A stretch of 10,146 nt of DNA from an uncultured cyanobacterium (GTDB taxonomy: Bacteria; Cyanobacteriota; Vampirovibrionia; Gastranaerophilales; Gastranaerophilaceae), in assembly GCA_947073895.1 (NCBI GenBank), contig CAMTNN010000042.1, positions 1 through 10,146 on the forward strand, given 5' to 3'. Of the stretch, positions 1-6,884 are shown in pieces. Each line of letters opens with the position of its first letter. Position 1 is the first letter of the stretch. Both the position numbers and the translations under genes were made by a program. Below the pieces are notes generated by a model that worked only from the letters and a program-made list of their open reading frames with translations, was not told where the DNA came from and made no database searches.

Positions 1-114
1 AATACCGATAACACAGAAAAATATATTAATTATATTGCATTAGCTGTATCTACCATAACTCTGCTCGCAACATTGGGAAAAACAATGATTGGTAAAATTA
101 TTTCAATGTTATAA
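1..114 (+). CDS. C-terminal end of an unidentified protein (5' end outside window)
   Basis: Frame 1 is open from the first base to a TAA at 112-114 and gives 37 residues. The tail has a polar start (NTDNTEKY) and then a largely hydrophobic stretch (roughly residues 9-30, IxYIALAVSTITLLATLG) ending in a short basic segment. This would fit a C-terminal membrane helix or an amphipathic helix. The stop lies 5 bases before the stop of the converging regulator gene, a spacing typical of real convergent genes. No start or domain is visible, so function cannot be assigned. It could also be a chance open frame, because only 38 codons are seen. Confidence 0.45.
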   Translation, partial: NTDNTEKYINYIALAVSTITLLATLGKTMIGKIISML

Positions 115-119
115 AAAAA

Positions 120-449
120 TTATGAATTTTCTTTCACAAATTTAATCGCACGATAAACTTTTTCAAGTTGATACTTATTGTTTTTTATTAAGTCTAAGTA
201 AGTATAAATATCAGCAAGAAGTTCCTTTTCTTCGCGAAGATGTTCATACGCAAATAATTCTTCTGCGGTAACATTAAGCGCCAAAAGCAATTTTTCCAGT
301 GTTTCAGCCGTTACAAAACTCTCTCCAACCTCAATCCTGCTAAGATTTCTGGGCGCAATTTCAATCATTTCTGCAAGTTGTTCTTGAGTAAGATTTCTGT
401 TTTTTCTCAATCGTTTAATTTGTTCACCAAGTAATTTCTTTAGTTTCAT
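120..449 (-). CDS. XRE-family helix-turn-helix transcriptional regulator
   Basis: A 109-residue cytoplasmic DNA-binding protein. Residues 5-66 form a Cro/C1-type five-helix domain: IKRLRKNRNLTQEQLAEMI, then IAPRNLSRIEVGES as recognition helix and turn, then TAETLEKLLLALNV. The hydrophobic pattern and the LTQEQLAE/LSRIE signature are those of the XRE (HTH_3) family. The remaining ~40 residues (70-109) are charged and helical and could mediate dimerisation; no ligand or peptidase domain is present. The ATG at 447-449 follows GAGGG at a short distance. The gene is divergent from the EF-hand gene at 653, so the shared spacer with repeated AATATC sites is the likeliest place for it to bind. Autoregulation and control of the neighbour are inference; the target is unknown. 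Confidence 0.88.
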   Translation of the reverse strand: MKLKKLLGEQIKRLRKNRNLTQEQLAEMIEIAPRNLSRIEVGESFVTAETLEKLLLALNVTAEELFAYEHLREEKELLADIYTYLDLIKNNKYQLEKVYRAIKFVKENS

Positions 450-457
450 AAACCCTC

Positions 458-570
458 AATATCTATTTTTTATTCAAAAACAAACGTTAAATATCATAAT
501 ATATTAAGTTTTGTAAAGGCTGAACGGCGTTTAATATCTATGTTTACATATTTTTCTATATTTAATATCT
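458..570 (+). repeat. Four phased AATATC direct repeats (candidate operators)
   Basis: AATATC occurs at 458, 490, 533 and 564, in the same orientation, with start-to-start distances of 32, 43 and 31 bases, close to 3, 4 and 3 helical turns. The middle two share a longer form, CGTT[A/T]AATATC (485-495 and 528-538). The third and fourth share TTTAATATCT (530-539 and 561-570). Same-face spacing between divergent genes, one of them a repressor, suggests operator sites. Chance repetition in AT-rich DNA cannot be excluded. Confidence 0.35.
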
Positions 571-574
571 CATT

Positions 575-598
575 TTTGGGCAATTTTTATTTGGGCAA
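575..598 (+). repeat. Direct repeat TTTGGGCAA x2
   Basis: Two identical copies of TTTGGGCAA (575-583 and 590-598), 15 bases start to start, sit just upstream of the TATATA-like element before the EF-hand gene. The GGGC cores stand out in very AT-rich DNA. They could be a second operator pair or part of the promoter; no known regulator site is recognised. Confidence 0.3.
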
Positions 599-652
599 AT
601 ACTTTATATATACATCAAGAGTTACAAAGAGTATAAAAAAGGAGAAGAAATT

Positions 653-991
653 ATGACACTTATTACATTAGGTAAAATAGGTTTGCATGTTGGTATGACA
701 AAGGCAGAAGCAGAAATGCTAGATGAAGAAATTAAAAAAGCTAATCATGGAAAAGCACCAGTAGATAAAAATGGCAAAGCTCTACAAACAAATCTTAGCT
801 TATTTCAAGCATATGATGCAAACAAAGATGGATACATTGATTATGATGAATACACAAAGTATCAAGATGATAAGCAGAAAGAGGCTGAGAATTTTTTAGA
901 TAAAGTTCAAGAAGATATTAAGAAACTTTTTAATGACTTGAAAGAAGGCAAAGTGAATAAAATAAATAAACCAAAAAACTATGCTTTATAA
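653..991 (+). CDS. Single EF-hand calcium-binding protein
   Basis: A 112-residue protein with one canonical EF-hand loop at residues 55-66 (DANKDGYIDYDE). Asp55, Asn57, Asp59, Asp63 and Glu66 are at the ligand positions (1, 3, 5, 9, 12), Gly60 at the turn and Ile62 at the hydrophobic position. Flanking helices (NLSLFQAY before, EYTKYQDDKQKEAEN after) complete the hand. A possible degenerate loop precedes it (DKNGKALQTN, 38-47). The C-terminal third is a charged helix, possibly coiled coil. No signal peptide or membrane segment is seen, so it is probably cytoplasmic, as a calcium buffer or sensor. The ATG is preceded by a strong GGAG (641-644). A terminator follows at once, so it is monocistronic, and it is divergent from an XRE regulator that may control it. 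The partner is unknown. Confidence 0.8.
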   Translation: MTLITLGKIGLHVGMTKAEAEMLDEEIKKANHGKAPVDKNGKALQTNLSLFQAYDANKDGYIDYDEYTKYQDDKQKEAENFLDKVQEDIKKLFNDLKEGKVNKINKPKNYAL

Positions 992-999
992 ACATAAAA

Positions 1000-1023
1000 A
1001 AAGGCGGGCATTGCCCGCCTTTT
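1000..1023. terminator. Bidirectional intrinsic terminator
   Basis: A GC-rich stem GGCGGGC (1003-1009) pairs with GCCCGCC (1013-1019) around a 3-base loop. It has an A tract on the left and a T tract on the right, so it can end transcription of both the EF-hand gene (plus) and the converging acetate-CoA ligase gene (minus), whose stop codons lie 9 and 8 bases away. Confidence 0.92.
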
Positions 1024-1030
1024 AGTTCAA

Positions 1031-3196
1031 TTATATGTTACAAGCGCAAACGCCGTCTTTGCAGCAATATCCTAAAGCTTCTTGAGCTTCAGACATTCTA
1101 ACTTTAATACGTCCGTCTACTGCGATACCTTCACCTGTTTTTTCAGAAATCAACAATGGGTTGATGTCTAATTCGTCGATGAATTTGAAATCGTTAACAA
1201 GTTGAGAAAGTCTCAATAATGTTTCTTCGATTTGTTCCATTTGAGCAGGTTTTGTACCACGTGCGCCTTCTAACAATTTGTATGCTTTAACTGATTTAAT
1301 CATTTCTTTAGCATCAATATCAGTTAGAGGAGCAATTCTGAAAGTTACGTCTTTCATAACTTCGATGAATACACCGCCTAAACCGAACATCATCATTGGG
1401 CCGTATTGAGGGTCAGTTGCGATACCGCAAACCATTTCTCTGTTACCTTTAACCATTTCTTGAATGATAACACCTTCAAGACCATCTAATAGTCCGCGTT
1501 CTTCAAGTTTTGCGATAAGGTCTTTATATTCTGCACGAAGCTGTGCTTCTGATTGAATATTAACTCTTACACCGCCAACATCAGTTTTGTGAGATGTTGT
1601 TTTAGAAGTCATTTTCATTACAACAGGGTAGTCGATTGAGTTAGCAATTGTAACAGCTTCTTCTTCTGTTGTAGCAAAGCCTGATTTACATACTCTGATA
1701 CCATAAGCTTCTAATACATCGATTGATTCACGAGTTGTAAGCTGGTCACGACCTTCATTAACTGATTTTGCAATGATTTCTTGAGCTTTTTTGTAATCAA
1801 CGTTGAATGTAGGAATTTTGCCTTCTGGTCTTTCCATCCATAATCTTTGTTGATTTAATCTTGCTAAACCATCAGCAGCTTCTTCTGCGTACATAAAGAA
1901 TGGCATATTAACATCCATTTCAGAAAGTGCTGAGAAGAATTCAGATTTTGTCATGAATACACCGATAACAGGTTTTTGCGGATTTTTAGCCTTGATTTCC
2001 ATAAGTGCTTTCGCTACATCAATATCTTTCAAGCCTAAGAATGGAAGATAGATTGTAATAATCATATCAACGTTTTCATCAGCAATAACTGTTTCTAAAG
2101 TTTGCTTGTAGTGCTCGATTGGAGCAGATGCAATCATATCGATAGGATTTTTAACTGAAGCAGCTGATGGTAAGAAACTTCTAAGTTTTTCTTTAGTCGC
2201 TTCAGAAATTTGCGCGATTTGCATACCGTGTTCACAAATTGCGTCAGTAGCCATAATACCAGGGCCACCTGAGTTAGTAATAATTGCAACTCTGTCTCCT
2301 TTTGGAATAGGGCAGTTAGCAAAAACTTTAGCTGTAGCAAAAAGGTCTTTCAAAGAGTATTCTCTGATTACACCTGATTGATTCAATAAAGCGTTAGCAG
2401 CTTTATCAGCACCTGCTAAAGAACCTGTGTGAGAAGATGCAGCTGATGCACCTGCTGCTGAACGACCTGCTTTAAGAGCAAGAACAGGTTTCTTTTTAGA
2501 AATTCTTGAAGCAAGTTTTCTAAAGTTTGCAGGGTTTTGGATTGATTCCATATAAAGAAGAATTTGTTCAACGTCTTCTTCGTTTTCCCAGTATTCAAGA
2601 GCTGTTTCAGCGTTAACATCAGCTTGGTTACCGATAGAAATGAATTGTGCAAAACCAAGGTTCAAGTCTTTAAGAATGTTCAAAATACCGCCGCCTAAAG
2701 CACCTGATTGAGAAACGAAACCGATGTTTCCGCGTTCAGGTAATGATTCAGCGAAACATCCGTCAAGCCTGATTTCAGGGTGAGTGTTAACAACACCTAA
2801 ACAGTTAGGACCAACACATCTCATACCGTATTCTTGAACTTTAGCAAGAAGTTGTTTTTCAGCTTCTGCACCTTCTTTACCAGTTTCTTTGAAACCAGCT
2901 GTGATAATACAAAGACCTTTGATACCTTTTTGATGACATTGGTCAATAGTATCAAGAACGAATTTTGCGTTAACAACGATGATTGCTAAATCAACTTCGC
3001 CAGGAACTTCCAAAATAGAAGTATATGCTTGCAAACCTTCGATAACTCCGCCTTTAGGGTTAACAGGGTAGATATTACCGTTGAATTTGTATTCTTGTAA
3101 TCTTTTCATAATGTCGGAACCAATCGTGTGTTCTTTGGTAGATGCACCAATAACAGCAACTGATTTCGGCTTCATAATTTTGTCTAAATTAGTCAT
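1031..3196 (-). CDS. Acetate-CoA ligase (ADP-forming), fused alpha-beta subunits
   Basis: A 721-residue NDP-forming acyl-CoA synthetase: acetyl-CoA + ADP + Pi gives acetate + ATP + CoA, an energy-yielding last step of fermentation in the cytoplasm. Residues 8-135 are the CoA-binding Rossmann domain (SVAVIGAST, ending CVGPNCLGV). Residues 150-460 are the succinyl-CoA-ligase-like domains, with the phosphorylated His256 in SSHTGSLAG and the ITNSGGPGIMATD loop at 306-318. Residues 485-705 are the ATP-grasp domain (SHKTDVGGVRVN 535-546, ELDINPLL 675-682). The length matches single-chain fused enzymes rather than split alpha/beta ones. The ATG follows AGGAAGAGG. A TATAAT-like -10 lies on the minus strand at 3237-3242 without a good -35. 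Unusual: after the last conserved domain there is a ~20-residue tail with four cysteines (Cys711, 712, 717, 719). Acetate is the usual substrate, but other acyl groups are possible. Confidence 0.92.
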   Translation of the reverse strand: MTNLDKIMKPKSVAVIGASTKEHTIGSDIMKRLQEYKFNGNIYPVNPKGGVIEGLQAYTSILEVPGEVDLAIIVVNAKFVLDTIDQCHQKGIKGLCIITAGFKETGKEGAEAEKQLLAKVQEYGMRCVGPNCLGVVNTHPEIRLDGCFAESLPERGNIGFVSQSGALGGGILNILKDLNLGFAQFISIGNQADVNAETALEYWENEEDVEQILLYMESIQNPANFRKLASRISKKKPVLALKAGRSAAGASAASSHTGSLAGADKAANALLNQSGVIREYSLKDLFATAKVFANCPIPKGDRVAIITNSGGPGIMATDAICEHGMQIAQISEATKEKLRSFLPSAASVKNPIDMIASAPIEHYKQTLETVIADENVDMIITIYLPFLGLKDIDVAKALMEIKAKNPQKPVIGVFMTKSEFFSALSEMDVNMPFFMYAEEAADGLARLNQQRLWMERPEGKIPTFNVDYKKAQEIIAKSVNEGRDQLTTRESIDVLEAYGIRVCKSGFATTEEEAVTIANSIDYPVVMKMTSKTTSHKTDVGGVRVNIQSEAQLRAEYKDLIAKLEERGLLDGLEGVIIQEMVKGNREMVCGIATDPQYGPMMMFGLGGVFIEVMKDVTFRIAPLTDIDAKEMIKSVKAYKLLEGARGTKPAQMEQIEETLLRLSQLVNDFKFIDELDINPLLISEKTGEGIAVDGRIKVRMSEAQEALGYCCKDGVCACNI

Positions 3197-3295
3197 TATA
3201 GCCTCTTCCTTTCTTTACGTAAATTACTACATGTCAATTATAGTACAAACAAGACTTTTAGGAGTAATCTTTTTAGTTGAAACCAGAAAGTTGGA

Positions 3296-3312
3296 GTTTA
3301 CAAAAGTTTACA
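3296..3312 (+). repeat. Direct repeat GTTTACA x2 in divergent spacer
   Basis: GTTTACA occurs at 3296-3302 and 3306-3312, exactly 10 bases apart, in the spacer between the divergent ligase and phosphatase genes. The longer form GTTTACATA (3306-3314) also occurs at 542-550, ahead of the EF-hand gene. One-turn spacing suggests a protein site, but the sequence is AT-rich and the case is weak. Confidence 0.25.
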
Positions 3313-3329
3313 TAAGGGCAATTTTAATT

Positions 3330-3356
3330 TTTACAACGCGTTATTATATATATAAT
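3330..3356 (+). promoter_or_regulatory. Candidate sigma-70 promoter for the small phosphatase gene
   Basis: TTTACA (3330-3335) and a perfect TATAAT (3351-3356) are separated by 15 bases, slightly short of the ideal. Transcription from here would start about 10 bases before the ATG at 3373. The region before that ATG (AGAAAGATTAGTGT) lacks a good Shine-Dalgarno, so the mRNA may be nearly leaderless. Confidence 0.4.
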
Positions 3357-3372
3357 TTAGAAAGATTAGTGT

Positions 3373-4113
3373 ATGTTAAGCGCAATAGACGTATATAATG
3401 GAAATAACCAAAGAATACCAAATCGCAACTTAAATTTTAAAGGTGCGAATATACCTAATGTAAAAATTTCCAATTCTATTGTTGAGTCAGGTGCTTCTTA
3501 TCTAAATCAATACGTTAATAGTTTGTATTTACAAAATCAAATAATTAATTTTTCAAGTTTAAAAAATCTCCGTATTCCTAATCTTGAAATAGTATATAAT
3601 AGAGGTGTGAGAGGCGAAACCTTATCTGCATCCAGAAATACAAGATTTTTACCTATAATTAAAAAATATGGTGTTGATACTGTTATAGATTTACGTTCAT
3701 CTGATTATACCAAAAATTTCAAGGATAAATGTGAAAATAATGGGTTAAAATATTTTCATATTCCTATAGATAAAGCGCAAGTTTCCGATAGAGAAATTTT
3801 AGATAAATTGCCGGAATTTTTTGAATTAATTAAACAAGGAAAATTTTATATTGCATGCGCACAAGGTTTACACCGTACAGATATAGCTTTGGCAATTTAT
3901 TATGTATTCAATCCTAACGAAAAAGTTCCGCTTGTTATGTCCGGACATACAGAAAAACATATTACAGAAATGGCCGATATAAATAGAAGATTAAACAGTT
4001 TATATAGAGCAATGACCCCAGAAGATAAAGAACGTCTTGAATGGCCCGCTAATTATGATAAAGAATTTGTTAGAAAAAAACATATACTAAAAACATATAG
4101 TGAAAGTAGATAG
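3373..4113 (+). CDS. CX5R protein tyrosine/dual-specificity phosphatase-like protein
   Basis: A 246-residue protein whose residues ~75-215 form a phosphatase domain of the cysteine-based type. The P-loop is CAQGLHRT (Cys162 to Thr169, CX5R with Arg168), preceded by strand GKFYIA and followed by helix DIALAIYYVF. An upstream TVIDLRSS (103-110) and a RGETLS segment (80-85) resemble the Y_phosphatase3/Siw14-like families. Asp133, 29 residues before the cysteine, is a candidate general acid. The usual His before the Cys is Ala here. The first ~70 residues are Asn-rich with NLNFKG (19-24) and no signal peptide. An in-frame TAG at 3367-3369 fixes the ATG at 3373 as the earliest start. It converges with, and is clearly homologous to, the C-terminal domain of the 922-residue protein (stops 2 bases apart). 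The substrate (phosphoprotein, phosphoinositide or inositol phosphate) cannot be told. Confidence 0.75.
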   Translation: MLSAIDVYNGNNQRIPNRNLNFKGANIPNVKISNSIVESGASYLNQYVNSLYLQNQIINFSSLKNLRIPNLEIVYNRGVRGETLSASRNTRFLPIIKKYGVDTVIDLRSSDYTKNFKDKCENNGLKYFHIPIDKAQVSDREILDKLPEFFELIKQGKFYIACAQGLHRTDIALAIYYVFNPNEKVPLVMSGHTEKHITEMADINRRLNSLYRAMTPEDKERLEWPANYDKEFVRKKHILKTYSESR

Positions 4114-4115
4114 TT

Positions 4116-6884
4116 TTATACTAACGGTAATCTATTTAATCTTTTTTCAAACTCATCTGCATCAGGGATTTTGTCCAATGTCTCTTTATCTAACCCGAAG
4201 TCTTTCCAAGTTTCAGGTGGGTTATCCTTCTTAATCGCATTGATAGTATCATAAATCCTACGAACTGCAGCATGAAGATCACTCACTTTAGAATCTTTAA
4301 ATTGCGGAATATTTTTAGCATTTTTATTTAAAGCATAATTCAGGGCAAGCGCAAAGTCAGTACGATGTAAACCATTTGAACACCCAATATATAAGTTGCC
4401 CGCTTCCATTCTTGTTAAAAATTGACCTAAAAATTTTATTGTTTGCATATCTACGCCTGCATTACCAATCCGATCATGATTTACAGGGAATACAAAATAT
4501 TCTACATCATTTAATCCTGAAACATCAGTATCATTATTATGTCTTATAATTTTTGTTCCATCAGGTTGCTCAATAAGTTTGTATCCATGCTGTTCAAGAC
4601 TTGTGATGCCTACATCTGAACGCAAATCGATTACACATTTCATACCTTTTGCTTTTGCTTCTATGAATAAACTTGGCATTGTTACTATATTTCTGCCTCT
4701 TAAGCTGGTGTCTTCCAAACTATGAATATTAGTATTAGTAAAATTTTTAGTACATAAATTTATTGCATACTGTAATTCGTCAAATAAGTAATTCCAGTTT
4801 TCATATTCCAAAAATTTAACTTCAACATGGTCAAATGCACCACAATTCACATCATTCGGATGGTTATAACCAAATTTTGAATCTAATAAAAAATTAGACT
4901 CATCATCAGGCAATTCTGCTCTTTTTTCTCGTATCATATTCAATAACAATGATCTTTCTTTTGCATTCATATGACATACAAGTCTTACGTGTCTTTCCAA
5001 GTATTCACAATCAGCTTTTGTTTGTACATTATCCAACCTGTCTTGTAATAATTCAGTGTTTTTATCATCATACGGTTTTTCTCTAAAAAGACGTAATTTC
5101 TCGGGATTAATTGTACCATCCTCATTACTGATAAATTTAATAAAAGCATCTAACTCCGCTTCTTTTTTATCTAAAAGCTCATATAGTTTGTTCTTTTGTT
5201 CTTTATTTAAATCGTTTTTAATTATACTACCTAATTTTCTTCTAAACTCTATACAATCATCAGGTTTATTAATTCTATTTGCTTCAACAAGTAATTCAAC
5301 ATATTTTAATCTATGTCTTACAGTTTGCGGTTTTAAAGATAAATTAACATCATAACAGTCTGCTAATAAATCTTTACTAAGCATATTATCATCAATTAAT
5401 TTTTCCAAGTTTAAGAAATTTATTTTTGCATCTATTGCTTTAACTAAAGGTGATAATTCTCTTTGATTATCTTTGTTTATATTTTGCCTAAGAGTTACTC
5501 TGATGTTATCTAATTCAACAACCGTTTGTGCATTTTCAATTTCACTGACAAAATACATTTTTTTGTCTTGTAATGCAACCACCGGAATGTCTTCATCAGA
5601 TTGTTTAATCTGATTTATTTGATTATTTTCAGGTATCTTTGTTGTTGGCTCTTCTTTTACCGCTTTTTTAATACCTTTCCAAGCACCGCCAATACCTTTA
5701 AATGCGCCGCCCATAAAGATACCTGCACCAAAACCGGTAACAGCACCTTCTAATACATCATTACCATTTACTTCAGCCCGAAATGCACCGTCTAACGCGC
5801 CGCTGCCGCCTGCATCAACAGCAATTTCTGCTCCATAGACTCCTGTTTTTTGAAGCATACTGCCACCAACATATTTATAAGAACCCGGATTTAACATTGA
5901 GTGTTTCACTGTTTGTTTAAAACCTGTTATAACAACTTCTTCTGTTGCACTTTTTCCTGCTGATTTAACTACCTGCATACCACATTTGGTTGCAACCGTT
6001 TTGCCTATAGCACCGCCTGCACCTGCCGATACCGGTGCTAATAGACCTGATACAGCACCTGTTCCCATATCATAAGCCAAATCTTTTGTTGTATATTCTT
6101 TGTTATTCCCAACGCAGTCCAGTGCTTTTATTCCGGATTTAACTACAGCTCCGGTAGTTGCAGCTGCAGCCACCCCGACTGCAATTGAAGCACCCGCTGT
6201 AAATGGTGCCGCAGCAACCGCTACACCATAAATAACAAATGCAGTAATACCAGAACCAATGTCAGCTGCAATATCCGTAGCCATTTCCTGACCTTCTTTA
6301 TATCCATCTAACGCTTTTTCGGATTCAAGCTTCAATTCTCCTTTAATAAACGCTTCTAACGCTTCAGGAGTAAAATCAACACCTGTAAGCTCTTTAAATA
6401 TTTCAGCTTTTTTAGGATTATCCATTGTAAACTGTTTTAAAAGTTCTTGCACATGAGCTTGTTTATCACGAATTTTATCAGAACCTGCACCCAATCCGGT
6501 TACATTCTTTGTCCAACTCCAAGCTTTGCCAATCCAACCGTTTGAATCTTCAGCTTTTTCTAAATCTTTATTAAGTTTATTAATTTTATTCTGAATAGTT
6601 TTATTTAAGTTATATGTTTTACCGTCGCTTGATTTAAATAAAATTTCAGAACTTTTTCCTTTTTTAATAACATCACTAACAGTTTTCGTACTTTGTAATG
6701 TTAATCCAACAGATTCATAATCCTGATTTGATGCAAATATTGAAAGTTCTTGCAACTCATCCAGAGTCACAATTTCATTTTCTACAAGACAAGAAATAAG
6801 CTGCGTTTGATTCATCCCTTGCACAGAGGGATTAGCAGCTATAAAATCCTGTATTTTTTGATTTAAACTTACCTTATCTAACAT
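4116..6884 (-). CDS. Large multidomain protein with C-terminal CX5R phosphatase domain (effector/toxin-like)
   Basis: A 922-residue protein of unusual build. Residues 1-60 are a helical N-terminus; 90-190 are charged and helical with an aromatic WIGKAWSWTKNVTGLGAGSD segment (117-136). Residues 205-410 are Gly/Ala-rich with hydrophobic stretches (211-250, 272-296, 355-400) of the kind that insert in membranes. Residues 411-430 are a polar linker, and 447-659 contain three diverged helical repeats. The last ~200 residues are a phosphatase domain: LRG (728-730), CVIDLRSD (750-757), candidate general acid Asp804, and P-loop CSNGLHRT (Cys835, Arg841). The domain is homologous to the converging 246-residue protein. 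No classical signal peptide is seen. The ATG at 6882-6884 has a weak AGGTA upstream. The domain order (delivery- or pore-like region, spacer, C-terminal enzyme) resembles polymorphic toxins and secreted effectors, which is inference. No immunity gene is obvious unless the neighbour plays that part. Confidence 0.72.
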   Translation of the reverse strand: MLDKVSLNQKIQDFIAANPSVQGMNQTQLISCLVENEIVTLDELQELSIFASNQDYESVGLTLQSTKTVSDVIKKGKSSEILFKSSDGKTYNLNKTIQNKINKLNKDLEKAEDSNGWIGKAWSWTKNVTGLGAGSDKIRDKQAHVQELLKQFTMDNPKKAEIFKELTGVDFTPEALEAFIKGELKLESEKALDGYKEGQEMATDIAADIGSGITAFVIYGVAVAAAPFTAGASIAVGVAAAATTGAVVKSGIKALDCVGNNKEYTTKDLAYDMGTGAVSGLLAPVSAGAGGAIGKTVATKCGMQVVKSAGKSATEEVVITGFKQTVKHSMLNPGSYKYVGGSMLQKTGVYGAEIAVDAGGSGALDGAFRAEVNGNDVLEGAVTGFGAGIFMGGAFKGIGGAWKGIKKAVKEEPTTKIPENNQINQIKQSDEDIPVVALQDKKMYFVSEIENAQTVVELDNIRVTLRQNINKDNQRELSPLVKAIDAKINFLNLEKLIDDNMLSKDLLADCYDVNLSLKPQTVRHRLKYVELLVEANRINKPDDCIEFRRKLGSIIKNDLNKEQKNKLYELLDKKEAELDAFIKFISNEDGTINPEKLRLFREKPYDDKNTELLQDRLDNVQTKADCEYLERHVRLVCHMNAKERSLLLNMIREKRAELPDDESNFLLDSKFGYNHPNDVNCGAFDHVEVKFLEYENWNYLFDELQYAINLCTKNFTNTNIHSLEDTSLRGRNIVTMPSLFIEAKAKGMKCVIDLRSDVGITSLEQHGYKLIEQPDGTKIIRHNNDTDVSGLNDVEYFVFPVNHDRIGNAGVDMQTIKFLGQFLTRMEAGNLYIGCSNGLHRTDFALALNYALNKNAKNIPQFKDSKVSDLHAAVRRIYDTINAIKKDNPPETWKDFGLDKETLDKIPDADEFEKRLNRLPLV
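4908..5546 (-). repeat. Three diverged helical protein repeats inside the 922-residue protein
   Basis: Translated segments at residues ~447-490, ~529-579 and ~612-659 share a pattern. Each starts with a short motif (ENAQTVVEL, EANRINKPDDC, DNVQTKADC), runs through an amphipathic helix, and ends in a charged helix (LVKAIDAKI, LLDKKEAEL, MIREKRAEL). The period is about 80-90 residues. The repeats are visible only at protein level and probably form an alpha-helical scaffold or partner-binding segment before the phosphatase domain. Confidence 0.45.

Larger units (their letters stand above)
450..652. promoter_or_regulatory. Divergent control region between XRE regulator and EF-hand gene
   Basis: This 203-base AT-rich spacer contains the starts of two divergent genes. 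For the EF-hand gene, TATATA-like sequence at 605-612 lies a normal distance ahead of the GGAG at 641-644, but no convincing -35 partner is visible. For the regulator, the minus strand has TTTACA (about 510-515) followed by AT-rich -10-like sequence. It holds two families of short repeats (listed separately) and no open reading frame of note. Confidence 0.4.

Noticed and set aside
116..130. Hairpin AAAATT-ATG-AATTTT as terminator between the first two genes
   Set aside because: The stem is only A/T base pairs and too weak to be convincing.
3214..3223. Palindrome TTTACGTAAA just upstream of the ligase ribosome binding site
   Set aside because: It is a single 10-base AT-rich palindrome with no second copy or known regulator match.
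3081..3398. Plus-strand open frame across the ligase start and divergent spacer
   Set aside because: It lies opposite conserved ligase codons, shows no domain, and overlaps the better supported phosphatase start.
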